Origin: JACPRL01 sp035573715
GTDB taxonomy: Bacteria > Acidobacteriota > Terriglobia > Acidiferrales > 2-02-FULL-67-57
Direction: 5' to 3'
DNA length: 18,387 bases
Assembly: GCA_035573715.1 (NCBI GenBank)
Contig: DATLZZ010000009.1
Coordinates: 1 to 18,387, forward strand
The notes beneath the pieces are model-generated. The model saw only the letters and a program-made list of their open reading frames with translations, did no database searches and was not told where the DNA came from. The position numbers were made by a program, and so were the translations under genes. How positions within the stretch are numbered: position 1 is the first letter of the stretch; the number at the start of each line of letters is the position of its first letter. Positions 1 through 6,681 of the stretch are shown here, piece by piece.

Positions 1-216
1 GGCGCCCGCCGCGAGGCGGCGGACGAGCCGGGCGGGATTGCCTTCGGCGGCGAAGTCGAGGTCGCGGATGAGCGAGCCGGTCATCAGGTCGCGCACCGCC
101 CCGCCGACCAGATAGAGGTTGAGGCTCAAGTCCTGCGCCTCCCGCTGCACGCGGTTCAAGACGTCCAGCTGCTCGGGGGAGAGCCGACTTTCCAGCATGA
201 AAATGTAGTCGGGCAT
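1..216 (-). CDS. CCA-adding tRNA nucleotidyltransferase / poly(A) polymerase family, N-terminal fragment
   Basis: The first 72 codons of a class II nucleotidyltransferase; the gene runs off the left edge. The head domain of this family holds two Mg2+ ions and adds CCA to tRNA 3' ends (or A tails to RNA). Seen here: LVGGAVRD at about residues 36-43 (the GG/VRD nucleotide-binding loop) and RDLDF at 51-55, which carries the DxD metal-binding aspartates. The ATG at 216 is preceded by AGGAG, which overlaps the xerD stop codon. It therefore starts about 15 nt downstream of xerD, in the same frame, as the third gene of a murJ-xerD-nucleotidyltransferase run. CCA-adding enzyme and poly(A) polymerase cannot be told apart without the rest of the protein. 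Family assignment is firm; exact specificity is open. Confidence 0.85.
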   Translation of the reverse strand, partial: MPDYIFMLESRLSPEQLDVLNRVQREAQDLSLNLYLVGGAVRDLMTGSLIRDLDFAAEGNPARLVRRLAAGA

Positions 217-231
217 CGCTCTGGCCAGCTC

Positions 232-1116
232 CTAGGCTCGGGGATGGTGGCTGCGATAGACCTGCTTCAAGCGCTCCTGCGCCACATGCGTGTAAATCTC
301 GGTCGTCGAAATATCGGCGTGTCCCAACAGCAACTGCACCGCTCGGAGGTCGGCGCCGCGCTCGAGCAGGTGCGTGGCAAAGCTATGCCGGAGTGTGTGC
401 GGCGTCAAGGGGGCACGCACGCCGGCGGCCCGGGCGCGGCGGCGGAGCAGGTGCCAGAAGTTCTGCCGGGTCATCCGGCTGCCGCGGCGGCTGGCGAAAA
501 GATAGGGCGAGGGACGTCGGGCGATGAGGTGTGGACGGCTCTTGCGCAGGTAGTCTTCCAGCGCGGCCTGGGCTTTCTTGCCCAGCGGGACGACGCGCTC
601 CTTGTTGCCTTTGCCTATGCAGCGCAGCAGGCCGGGGTCAAGTTGCACGTCGGAGACCTTGAGGCTAACCAACTCGGAAACGCGCAGGCCGGTGGCGTAA
701 AGAAGCTCGAGCATGGCGCGGTCACGAAGGTCGAGCGGGTCGCCCCCGCTGGCGGCACCCAGCAGCCGCTCGACCTCTTCCACTGTTAGGAACTTGGGCA
801 GCCGTTTCCAAACCCGCGGCGATTCGATGTGCTCGACAGGGTCGTGCCGAATGATTCCTTCCCGAAGCAGAAAGCGGAAGAAGTTGCGCAGCGTGACCAG
901 ATGGCGCGCCACCGAGCGGGCGTCGAGTCCCTCCTGGTAGAGCCGGCCGAGAAAGTCCACCACGTGCTTGCGCTCGACTGTGGTCAGCTTCACTCGCTGC
1001 TTCTCGCAAAACGCCGCGAACTTGGCCAGGTCGCGCCGGTAGGCGGCCACGCTGTTGGGCGCCAGCCCCCGCTCGACTTGAACGTAGTTGAGGAAGGCGG
1101 CGATGTGGCTGCGCAC
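232..1116 (-). CDS. xerD: Site-specific tyrosine recombinase XerD
   Basis: A 294-aa tyrosine recombinase, the usual XerC/XerD length, which resolves chromosome dimers at dif at the division septum. The N-terminal SAM-like core-binding domain covers about residues 1-95 (AAYRRDL). The catalytic domain has all expected residues: Arg145 in ATGLRVSEL, Lys169 in GKGNKER, His240 and Arg243 in HTLRHSFATHLL, His266 in LLGHADISTT, and nucleophile Tyr275 in IYTHV. The C-terminal HHPRA matches the E. coli XerD ending as I recall it, which favours XerD over XerC. The start is GTG at 1116, three nucleotides after the murJ TGA; no ATG lies nearby in frame. It sits in a housekeeping operon without integrase-like neighbours, so a mobile-element integrase is unlikely. 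Confidence 0.92.
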   Translation of the reverse strand: MRSHIAAFLNYVQVERGLAPNSVAAYRRDLAKFAAFCEKQRVKLTTVERKHVVDFLGRLYQEGLDARSVARHLVTLRNFFRFLLREGIIRHDPVEHIESPRVWKRLPKFLTVEEVERLLGAASGGDPLDLRDRAMLELLYATGLRVSELVSLKVSDVQLDPGLLRCIGKGNKERVVPLGKKAQAALEDYLRKSRPHLIARRPSPYLFASRRGSRMTRQNFWHLLRRRARAAGVRAPLTPHTLRHSFATHLLERGADLRAVQLLLGHADISTTEIYTHVAQERLKQVYRSHHPRA

Positions 1117-1119
1117 GGC

Positions 1120-2772
1120 TCAGTCGTTGGGGGGCGCTCCGGGCACAACGCCCTGGACGCCCGGAAGTTCGGAAGCCCGGTGCTTGCGCCCGGTCACCAG
1201 AGTGTAAACCTCGCCCAGCTCCGGCGCGCGCAGCAGCCACGCCAGCGCCAGATAGCTGACGACGCCGGCGGCAATCACCAGCACGAACAGCGCGAGCAGA
1301 ACCGGAAAACTCTTCACCTGCATCAACCCGAGTTCGCGGCCGAGGAACCAGCAGAGGAAGCCCATGCCGGCAGAAGCCGCGCTGGTGCGCAACAGCGAAA
1401 CCGTCAGGCGCGCTTCATCCGGCGCCCCCAGCCGACGGCGATACACGACATAAAGAACAAGGCTGTGCAGATAGGAGGCCAGCGAGGTGGCCAGCGCCAG
1501 TCCGCCCTGCCGCAACGGCCCGACCAGGGCAAAACACAGGATGAGGTTCGCCACGATGGCGACGACGGAAACCCGCACCGGCGTTTTCGTGTCCTCGGTG
1601 GCGTAGAAGCCCTGCACCAGCAAGCGAACCGAGGCGAAGGCGGGAAGTCCGAACGCATAAAAGAACAAGGCCGAAGCCGTCAGGTCGGTGGAGGTTGAGC
1701 TGAAGGCGCGGTGCTCGAACAGCACCCGGACGATGGGTGCCGAGAGCACCATCAGACCCACGGTGGCGGGAATCATGACGAAGGCGACGTTGCACAGCGA
1801 GAAGGTCATCGTCTGGTGCAACTGGTCGAGCCGGCCCGCCACCGCCTGCCGCGACATCAGCGGCAGAACCACCGTGGCGACGCTGATGGCGTAGACGCCC
1901 AGGGCCAGCTCGGTCAATCGGTTGGCGTAGTAGAGCGCCGAAATCCAGCCCGCCTCCTGGCTGGCGATGGCCGTGCTGACCAGCACGTTGACCTGGTAGA
2001 TGCCGATGCCCGCCACCGCCGGCAGCATCAGCCGCGACACGCGGCGTACCCCTTCGTGCTCGAAGCCCAGCTTGAACCCGAGCGGCATCCCGCGGCGCAG
2101 CAGCGGCGGGAGCTGGATCACCAGTTGAAACACTCCGCCCACCAGCACGCCCACGGCCAGCGCGATGGCCGCCTCGGTCGCACCCCACCGCCAGGCAATC
2201 GCCCCGGCCCCGATGATGGCGAGGTTGAGATAGATGGGCACGGAGGCGGGGAGTCCGAAGCTGCCGACGGTGTTGAGCGCCGCGCTGGCGAGGGCGATCA
2301 GCGAAACCAGCAGGCAGTAGGGAAAGGTAATCCGCGAGAGCAGCACGGCGAGATCCCACTGCTCGGGCGCAGGGCTGGCGAGGGTGAACAGGCGGACGAG
2401 CTGCGGCGCGAAGAGGATGCCCAGCACCGTCACGGCCGCCAGCACGATGGTGAGACTCCAGAACATCCGGCGCGCGAAGTCCCACGATTCGGCCTCGGTG
2501 CGCTCGGCCCGGTGCGAGGTGAACACCGGAATGAAGGCGGCAGTCATGGCGCCTTCGGCCATCAGCCGCCGAAGGAAGTTCGGGATGCGAAAGGCAATGA
2601 CGAACGCGTCGGCGGCCAGCGAGGTGCCCAGCAGCAGCGCCACCACCAGGTCGCGGATGTAGCCGGAAACGCGGCTCAGCAGGGTGATGAAAGTGATGAC
2701 TCGGGTCGAACGCAGGATCTGATGAGTTTCGGACAACTGTCTCGCGGGCTCTCCTGCGAGTGCCTGCAGCAA
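1120..2772 (-). CDS. murJ: Lipid II flippase MurJ (MviN family)
   Basis: A polytopic inner-membrane protein of up to 550 aa in the MOP exporter superfamily. MurJ flips lipid II across the cytoplasmic membrane for peptidoglycan synthesis. The N-terminal LLSRVSGYIRD (about residues 31-41) matches the conserved first helix with its essential Arg. Many hydrophobic segments follow, consistent with about 14 helices, with typical motifs such as NFLRRLMAEGAM near residues 90-101. No ATG is available at the 5' end. The longest frame begins at TTG 2772, and a second TTG at 2736 would give 538 aa, closer to family length. Neither has a well-spaced Shine-Dalgarno, so the start is uncertain by 12 codons. 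It is first in the murJ-xerD-nucleotidyltransferase run and is divergently promoted from the gene at 2878. Confidence 0.93.
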   Translation of the reverse strand: MLQALAGEPARQLSETHQILRSTRVITFITLLSRVSGYIRDLVVALLLGTSLAADAFVIAFRIPNFLRRLMAEGAMTAAFIPVFTSHRAERTEAESWDFARRMFWSLTIVLAAVTVLGILFAPQLVRLFTLASPAPEQWDLAVLLSRITFPYCLLVSLIALASAALNTVGSFGLPASVPIYLNLAIIGAGAIAWRWGATEAAIALAVGVLVGGVFQLVIQLPPLLRRGMPLGFKLGFEHEGVRRVSRLMLPAVAGIGIYQVNVLVSTAIASQEAGWISALYYANRLTELALGVYAISVATVVLPLMSRQAVAGRLDQLHQTMTFSLCNVAFVMIPATVGLMVLSAPIVRVLFEHRAFSSTSTDLTASALFFYAFGLPAFASVRLLVQGFYATEDTKTPVRVSVVAIVANLILCFALVGPLRQGGLALATSLASYLHSLVLYVVYRRRLGAPDEARLTVSLLRTSAASAGMGFLCWFLGRELGLMQVKSFPVLLALFVLVIAAGVVSYLALAWLLRAPELGEVYTLVTGRKHRASELPGVQGVVPGAPPND

Positions 2773-2797
2773 GCCGGCCCGCCGGCCGCAGGCAGGA

Positions 2798-2827
2798 TTG
2801 ACACCCTACCGGGCCGAATACTAGCAT
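2798..2827 (+). promoter_or_regulatory. Predicted sigma70-type promoter for the plus-strand gene at 2878
   Basis: A perfect -35 hexamer TTGACA (2798-2803), an 18-nt spacer, then TAGCAT (2822-2827), which matches the TATAAT consensus at four of six positions. The predicted transcription start near 2834 gives a leader of about 44 nt containing GGGAG at 2861-2865. Prediction from sequence only. Confidence 0.5.
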
Positions 2828-2846
2828 AGCCCCTATCCGGGGTAAA
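2818..2846 (-). promoter_or_regulatory. Predicted sigma70-type promoter for murJ
   Basis: On the minus strand, TTTACC (2846-2841) and TAGTAT (2823-2818) are separated by 17 nt, each matching consensus at four of six positions. The -10 box overlaps the -10 box of the opposing plus-strand promoter, so the two promoters probably compete for polymerase. Prediction from sequence only. Confidence 0.4.
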
Positions 2847-2877
2847 TCGCCCGCCGACCGGGGAGCGCATTGCGCCT

Positions 2878-3384
2878 ATGCAGGTCAAGACCTCTTCGAC
2901 GCACAAGAAGGTCGTCGTCGAAACCTTCGTTGGGGAGCGCCTGCCAGGCTACGTCAACTTGCGGCACTTCGACCACGAAGAAGGACTCGAACTGCTCGAC
3001 CCGGGGGGCGAAGTGCGCCAACTCCCCTGGAAGGACGTCAAAGTCGCCTGGTTCGTGCGCGACTGGGAGGAGCCGCCGGCGCGGCCGAGCCTGAGCGCAT
3101 TTCCGCGACGGCCGAAGATGGAAGGCTTGTGGGTGCGGCTGAAGTTCCGCGACAACGAAACCCTGGAAGGCGTTATCGTCAACGACCTCCTGCATCAGAG
3201 CGCTTACGGGTATCTGTTCACGCCGCCGGACTTGAACGGCAGCCACCAGAAAGCCTTTGTCCCGCGCGCCGCGCTTTCGGCGCTGGAAGTGCTGGCGGTG
3301 ACGCCGAACCGCGGGAAGCATCTGCCGCGGCGACGGCGCGCCGAGCCCGAGCCCTCGCGCCAAGCTAACCTCTTCAACGAATAA
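2878..3384 (+). CDS. Conserved hypothetical cytoplasmic protein (168 aa)
   Basis: A 168-aa soluble protein with no signal peptide or membrane segment. Function not recognised. The sequence reads as two similar beta-rich halves. Residues about 1-65 contain GYVNLRHF, LELLDPGGEV and VKVAWFVRDW. Residues about 80-145 contain LWVRLKFRDNETLEGVIVNDLL, then a stretch ending in a conserved-looking FVPRAALSALEVLAV. This alternation resembles small PilZ-like or Sm-like beta-barrel modules, but that is a guess from pattern only. The C-terminal tail is basic (PRRRRAEPEP). The ATG at 2878 has GGGAG about 12 nt upstream and a good promoter at 2798. It lies between murJ (divergent) and lpxD (downstream, same strand, 231 nt away), so an envelope role is possible but unproven. 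Confidence 0.75.
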   Translation: MQVKTSSTHKKVVVETFVGERLPGYVNLRHFDHEEGLELLDPGGEVRQLPWKDVKVAWFVRDWEEPPARPSLSAFPRRPKMEGLWVRLKFRDNETLEGVIVNDLLHQSAYGYLFTPPDLNGSHQKAFVPRAALSALEVLAVTPNRGKHLPRRRRAEPEPSRQANLFNE

Positions 3385-3441
3385 CTGCCGTGGTGTGAGC
3401 GGTGACCGGTAGTACCCGGTGAAGGCCGCATTTCCCCGAGA

Positions 3442-3503
3442 CTCCAGAGCCCCCAGGCTCCCGCCTGGAGGAGACACGCAGCCCGCTCCCCCAGGGAGCA
3501 GGC
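3442..3503. repeat. Two GC-rich hairpins downstream of the 2878 gene
   Basis: Hairpin 1 is CCAGGC (3453-3458) and GCCTGG (3463-3468) with loop TCCC. Hairpin 2 is GCCCGCTCCC (3481-3490) and GGGAGCAGGC (3494-3503) with loop CCA and one C/A mismatch. No U-rich tract follows either, so an intrinsic terminator is not clear. They resemble REP-like palindromes and may stabilise the 3' end of the transcript. Confidence 0.5.
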
Positions 3504-3550
3504 GTTGCCGGGCTCGGCGTTTGAATCCGCTGTGCGTCGCCCCCAAAGCT

Positions 3551-3580
3551 TTCATCGGTGTTCATCTGTGTGCATCTGTG
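3551..3580. repeat. Three tandem 10-bp repeats (TTCATCTGTG type) upstream of lpxD
   Basis: Three contiguous decamers, TTCATCGGTG (3551-3560), TTCATCTGTG (3561-3570) and TGCATCTGTG (3571-3580), are followed by GTTTCAT. Read on the other strand this is the ACCACAGATG-type intergenic repeat that I recall from many bacterial genomes. It lies 36 nt upstream of the lpxD start codon. No function is known to me. Confidence 0.75.
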
Positions 3581-3615
3581 GTTTCATAGGGATGTGTTGA
3601 GCACGGAGGAGTGCG

Positions 3616-4635
3616 ATGAAACTACGCGAAATGGCCGAGCGGTTGGGATGCGAATTCACCGGAGACGCCGAAACCGAGATTCGCGGCGTGGCGCCGATTG
3701 AAACGGCGGGGCCGGGCGAGCTGACCTTTCTGGCCAACCCGCGCTACCGACGCTATCTGCGCAGCAGCCGCGCCGGCGCGGTGGTGGTGGCGCGCGACAT
3801 GGACGAGCTGCCGCTGCCCACCCTGCGCAGCGGAAACCCCTACTACACCTTTGCGCGGGCGATCGAGCTTTTCCACGCCGCGCTTCCCTTCCCGCCGGGC
3901 GTGCATCCGACGGCGGTGATTTCACCGCGGGCAAGGATCGGGCCCGAGGCCTCTATCGGTCCCTACTGCTTCGTGGATGACGAGGTCGAGATTGGGGCCC
4001 GGTGCCGGCTGCACAGTTTCGTGGCCATCTATCGCGGGGCGAAAATCGGCGATGACTTCACGGCGCACTCGCACGCCGTGGTGCGCGAGCAGGTGCGCAT
4101 CGGCGACCGCGTGATTCTCCAAAACGGCGCGGTGGTGGGCGCCGACGGCTTCGGGTTCGCGCGCCAGGATGATGGCCACTACTACAAGATTCGTCCCGCC
4201 GGATTGACGATTATCGAAGACGATGTCGAAATCCAAGCCAACTCCTGCATTGACCGGCCTACGGTGGGAGAAACCAGAATCCGCCGGGGCGTGAAGATTG
4301 ATAACCTGGTGCAGGTGGGCCACTCCTGCACGGTGGGCGAGGACAGCCTGCTGTGCGCGCAGGTAGGGCTGGCGGGCAGCACGCATGTGGGCAAGGACGT
4401 GATTCTGGGCGGGCAGGTGGGCGTGGCCGGGCATTGCCATATCGGCGACGGTGTGCGCGCCATCGCCCAGAGCGGCATCCCGAGCGACGTCGAAGCCGGT
4501 CAGCACATCTCCGGTTCGCCGGCGGTGGACGCGCGGCTATGGATGAAGTGCTCGGCGCTCTACGCGCGGCTGCCAGAGATGCATGAAGAGCTGCGCGCGC
4601 TGCGCAAAGAAGTGGAAGCGCTGAAGAAGGGCTGA
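3616..4635 (+). CDS. lpxD: UDP-3-O-acylglucosamine N-acyltransferase LpxD
   Basis: A 339-aa enzyme of the Raetz pathway: it transfers a 3-hydroxyacyl chain from ACP to the 2-amino group of UDP-3-O-acyl-glucosamine, making lipid A precursor in the cytoplasm. The uridine-binding N-terminal domain covers about residues 1-95 (PGELTFLANPRY at 33-44). A left-handed beta-helix of hexapeptide repeats follows (about 100-290), with GADGFGFA at 175-182 and VQVGHSC, in which His236 corresponds to catalytic His239 of E. coli. The C-terminal helix (about 307-337) is the ACP-contacting end. The ATG at 3616 has a strong GGAGGAG at 3605-3611. It is not in the usual bamA-lpxD-fabZ-lpxA cluster. Its presence argues for an LPS-bearing outer membrane. 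Confidence 0.96.
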   Translation: MKLREMAERLGCEFTGDAETEIRGVAPIETAGPGELTFLANPRYRRYLRSSRAGAVVVARDMDELPLPTLRSGNPYYTFARAIELFHAALPFPPGVHPTAVISPRARIGPEASIGPYCFVDDEVEIGARCRLHSFVAIYRGAKIGDDFTAHSHAVVREQVRIGDRVILQNGAVVGADGFGFARQDDGHYYKIRPAGLTIIEDDVEIQANSCIDRPTVGETRIRRGVKIDNLVQVGHSCTVGEDSLLCAQVGLAGSTHVGKDVILGGQVGVAGHCHIGDGVRAIAQSGIPSDVEAGQHISGSPAVDARLWMKCSALYARLPEMHEELRALRKEVEALKKG

Positions 4636-4663
4636 GGCCCCAAGCGGCGGAACGCTTTGGCCC
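4636..4663 (+). terminator. Possible terminator hairpin immediately after lpxD
   Basis: Directly after the lpxD TGA, GGCC..AAGCG (4636-4647) pairs with CGCTT.GGCC (4653-4662) around a 6-nt loop, with an internal mismatch. Only a weak T-containing stretch follows, so factor-independent termination is uncertain. Confidence 0.4.
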
Positions 4664-4678
4664 AGTTGATAGTGAGAT

Positions 4679-4707
4679 CCTCCGCCCACCGCGGTGGGCT
4701 CAGGAGG
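4679..4707. terminator. Palindromic hairpin between the convergent lpxD and 4766 genes
   Basis: GCCCACCGCGGTGGGC (4684-4699) is a perfect 16-nt palindrome. CCTCC (4679-4683) and GGAGG (4703-4707) can extend the stem after a 3-nt bulge. Its place between two converging genes suggests a bidirectional transcription stop. No T-tract lies on either side. Confidence 0.45.
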
Positions 4708-4765
4708 GCAACGTGGCGGGGGCGCGATTCGATAGGCGCGGGCTCGGCGGCGGCAGGCAGAGGCT

Positions 4766-5404
4766 TTATTCGTCCACCACACGGTAATCAGAAGGAATCT
4801 CAAACAGACTAGAATCCACCGGAACGTTACCGGCGACCCTTTGCAGGTCCTCCTGCCACCAACGGCTGCCGCCGGGCTGCTCGGCTCTCATGCTGCCCAG
4901 AAATTTCCGCCCTGTCTGCGGATCAACACAGAACCAATGTTCGCTCTGCATCCCCTGAGCAAACGTATTGCGATAGCCCTGGCACGGGAATCCCTGAATC
5001 GTACGCGCTCCAAGATCCTCCTTGTCTCCCCGCACCGGAATATTGGCGTCAATCACGGGAATCCCCGCTGAGGCCCGGTGCTTCACATTCCGGCGGCGAA
5101 CCGCCGTCTTGTTTCCGGGATTGAGCGAAATCTGCTCATCCCGCGCGTCATTGGTGATCGAGATGGAAAGAATGCGGGAGGGATCGTTGGCGTCACGGTC
5201 TTCGGTTCGGATGCGTCCATCGGCGGCGATGAATCGGGTGCGGGCCACCACGGTGCGCGCCGGCCGTCCTTGCGCGTCCGGGGCTTCACGAACCACCACG
5301 TAGTCGAGCCTCAGCGCGGTGTCCGGCGCCCCGTACAGAGCCGTGGCCCCAAGCAGGAGCAGGGCAATCAACTCAACGACCATCGAGACTGGCATTCGCT
5401 TCAT
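4766..5404 (-). CDS. Secreted protein of unknown function (212 aa)
   Basis: An exported protein: basic start MKRM, hydrophobic run VVELIALLLLGATALYG, likely signal-peptidase cleavage after about residue 26. The mature part (about 186 aa) looks beta-rich: paired segments such as TVVARTRFIAADGRIRTED and QISLNPGNKTAV, a DLGARTIQGFPCQGYRNT segment, WFCVDPQTGRKFLGSM, and a C-terminal SLFEIPSDYRVVDE. The motif order (modified-residue record, 'tested link', final LFxIPxxY) resembles secreted proteins common in Acidobacteriota; I know no function for them. Two cysteines (in FPCQGY and HWFCVD) could form a disulfide in the periplasm. The ATG at 5404 has AGGAGG 8 nt upstream. It lies 40 nt after the cysteine-rich peptide gene and is probably co-transcribed with it. 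Confidence 0.78.
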   Translation of the reverse strand: MKRMPVSMVVELIALLLLGATALYGAPDTALRLDYVVVREAPDAQGRPARTVVARTRFIAADGRIRTEDRDANDPSRILSISITNDARDEQISLNPGNKTAVRRRNVKHRASAGIPVIDANIPVRGDKEDLGARTIQGFPCQGYRNTFAQGMQSEHWFCVDPQTGRKFLGSMRAEQPGGSRWWQEDLQRVAGNVPVDSSLFEIPSDYRVVDE

Positions 5405-5444
5405 GCTTCTTTCCTCCTTCCACTTGACTTTCCCCTAGAAATGC

Positions 5445-5666
5445 TCAGGCGCACTGGAGGCAAATCGGGCGGGTGCACCCCAAGAAGAACGCGCTCCCGT
5501 CTTCGCACAAGACCCAACCGCACGTCTGGCTGCAACCACATTGACTGCCAAAGTCCGCAAGAACCAAAACGCATTCCAAAGCCGCTGCTCCTTGGGCGAT
5601 CAACAAGCCTATGGCCAGCACAAGGAGGCATGTAATCACTTTCCTCTTTCGGGGTGGTTGATTCAT
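5445..5666 (-). CDS. Small cysteine-rich secreted peptide (73 aa)
   Basis: A 73-aa precursor with a clear Sec-type signal: basic MNQPPRKRK, hydrophobic residues 10-24, and an AQGAAA|LEC cleavage site predicted after residue 29. The mature 44-residue peptide carries eight cysteines (positions 32, 43, 45, 49, 54, 64, 69, 72 of the precursor), ending CTRPICLQCA. That density implies several disulfides or a metal site. No family recognised. The ATG at 5666 is preceded by GGAGG with 9-nt spacing, which supports real translation over a chance frame. The gene is 40 nt upstream of the secreted 212-aa protein, so a functional pair is plausible. Alternatives: a secreted disulfide-stabilised peptide, a bacteriocin-like peptide, or a metal-binding periplasmic peptide; nothing here decides among them. 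Confidence 0.65.
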   Translation of the reverse strand: MNQPPRKRKVITCLLVLAIGLLIAQGAAALECVLVLADFGSQCGCSQTCGWVLCEDGSAFFLGCTRPICLQCA

Positions 5667-5693
5667 AGGTCAACGCCTCCGTTTGCAGGCATA

Positions 5694-5706
5694 TTTTTGG
5701 GGGGGG
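5694..5706. repeat. Homopolymer pair T5-G8 upstream of the small peptide gene
   Basis: TTTTT (5694-5698) directly followed by eight G (5699-5706). On the coding (minus) strand this is C8A5, lying just downstream of a TTGACT hexamer (5719-5714) and 27 nt upstream of the peptide start codon. Tracts of this length can vary by slippage. Confidence 0.6.
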
Positions 5707-5847
5707 CAAAGAAAGTCAATAGGCAATTGTTCCTAGTACTGCGGCCCGCATTCACAAGAGATGTAATCACTTAGGAGATTTGTCCTGCGCCTCGCTTGAA
5801 AGCCCTGGGACCGGGCCGTGGCCCAAGTTAGCCACCCTTTGAAACTG

Positions 5848-5866
5848 CCCGTTGAGACCCAACGGG
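5848..5866 (-). terminator. Possible terminator hairpin after plsC
   Basis: CCCGTTG (5848-5854) and CAACGGG (5860-5866) form a 7-bp stem with a 5-nt loop, 33-51 nt beyond the plsC stop. In the direction of plsC transcription it is followed by CAGTTTC, a poor U-tract. The rest of 5667-5898 is a 232-bp gene-free spacer, more AT-rich than its surroundings, holding the peptide gene's leader and a 12-bp repeat shared with 5630-5641. Confidence 0.4.
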
Positions 5867-5898
5867 AAGAGTTCGCTCGGGATGAAAAACGTTTATCC

Positions 5899-6672
5899 CT
5901 ACTGCACGGTCGTGCTGTCGATGGTGGGCGCGGCGGGAGCGGGCTCGCCGCGAAGCTCGGGCGGGAGCGCGGAGGCGATGATGGCGCGGACTTCGCGGCC
6001 GAGCTGGCGGCGCTCTTCCACGCGGCGATGCGCGGTCTCCACCGGCGGATGGATGGTGACGCGCACTACGCCGGGATAGATTTCCCACTTCCCTTTCGGC
6101 ATCAGGCCGGTGGCCCCGTCCAGGGTGATGGGCACGATGGGCACGCCGCCGCGAATCGCGAGCACGAACACGCCGTGCTTGAAGGGGAGCAGCCGGCCGT
6201 CCCAACTGCGGTGCCCTTCGGGATAGACGAGAAACGAAACCCCGCGCCTTAACTTTTCCAGCGCAACCTCCACCGACTCGCGGGCTTCCTCCGGGTCTTC
6301 GCGGTGAACCGGGACGAAGTCGCCGGCCCGCAGCGCGGTGCCGAGCACGGGAATCGAGAACACCTGCTTCTTGCCCATCATCGCAATCCGCGGCGGCAGG
6401 GTGACGAACAGAATCGGCGGATCGATGTTGCTCTGATGGTTCGCCATGTAAACGCAGGTGCGCCCCGGGAAGTTCTCGCGACCGGTGACTTCAATCTTGA
6501 CGCCCGCCAGGCGTAGCGCGTTGCGCACAATCCAGAGAGCCACGGAGTACAGCTTCTCGATGCGGCCGGTGAGCCGGGCGTGCAGCACGAACGGCGTGGC
6601 CAGCAGGTAGAGGCCGAGGAAAGCGAACCCGCCGGCAACGGTGGCGCGCAGGAAAGGCAGTGCCCGCGACAA
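5899..6672 (-). CDS. plsC: 1-acyl-sn-glycerol-3-phosphate acyltransferase (PlsC family)
   Basis: A 257-aa membrane-associated acyltransferase that would acylate lysophosphatidic acid to phosphatidic acid in phospholipid synthesis. An N-terminal hydrophobic segment covers about residues 12-31. Block I is NHQSNID (78-84) with catalytic His79 and Asp84 (HX4D). The FVPVHR loop is at 119-124, block III is PEGHRS (151-156; His replaces the usual Thr of EGTRS), and block IV is VPIVPITL (177-184). The C-terminal tail is low-complexity. The start appears to be TTG at 6672, ten nucleotides after the stop of the MgtC-like gene; no ATG lies upstream of block I. The weak start and short gap suggest translational dependence on the upstream gene. 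Which lysolipid it prefers cannot be read from sequence. Confidence 0.9.
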   Translation of the reverse strand: MSRALPFLRATVAGGFAFLGLYLLATPFVLHARLTGRIEKLYSVALWIVRNALRLAGVKIEVTGRENFPGRTCVYMANHQSNIDPPILFVTLPPRIAMMGKKQVFSIPVLGTALRAGDFVPVHREDPEEARESVEVALEKLRRGVSFLVYPEGHRSWDGRLLPFKHGVFVLAIRGGVPIVPITLDGATGLMPKGKWEIYPGVVRVTIHPPVETAHRRVEERRQLGREVRAIIASALPPELRGEPAPAAPTIDSTTVQ

Positions 6673-6681
6673 GGCGTGCCC

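Noticed and set aside
232..1116. Integrase of a mobile element
   Set aside because: Full XerD motif set including the HHPRA terminus, housekeeping neighbours, no att-like repeats or tRNA nearby.
5401..5709. A 102-codon minus-strand frame overlapping the small peptide
   Set aside because: Different frame from the peptide, no signal peptide or domain. The peptide frame has the better ribosome site and a coherent secretion signal.
5669..5770. A 34-codon minus-strand frame starting GTG near 5770 and ending in TGA overlapping the peptide ATG
   Set aside because: No Shine-Dalgarno, low-complexity product across the C8 tract, too short to support.
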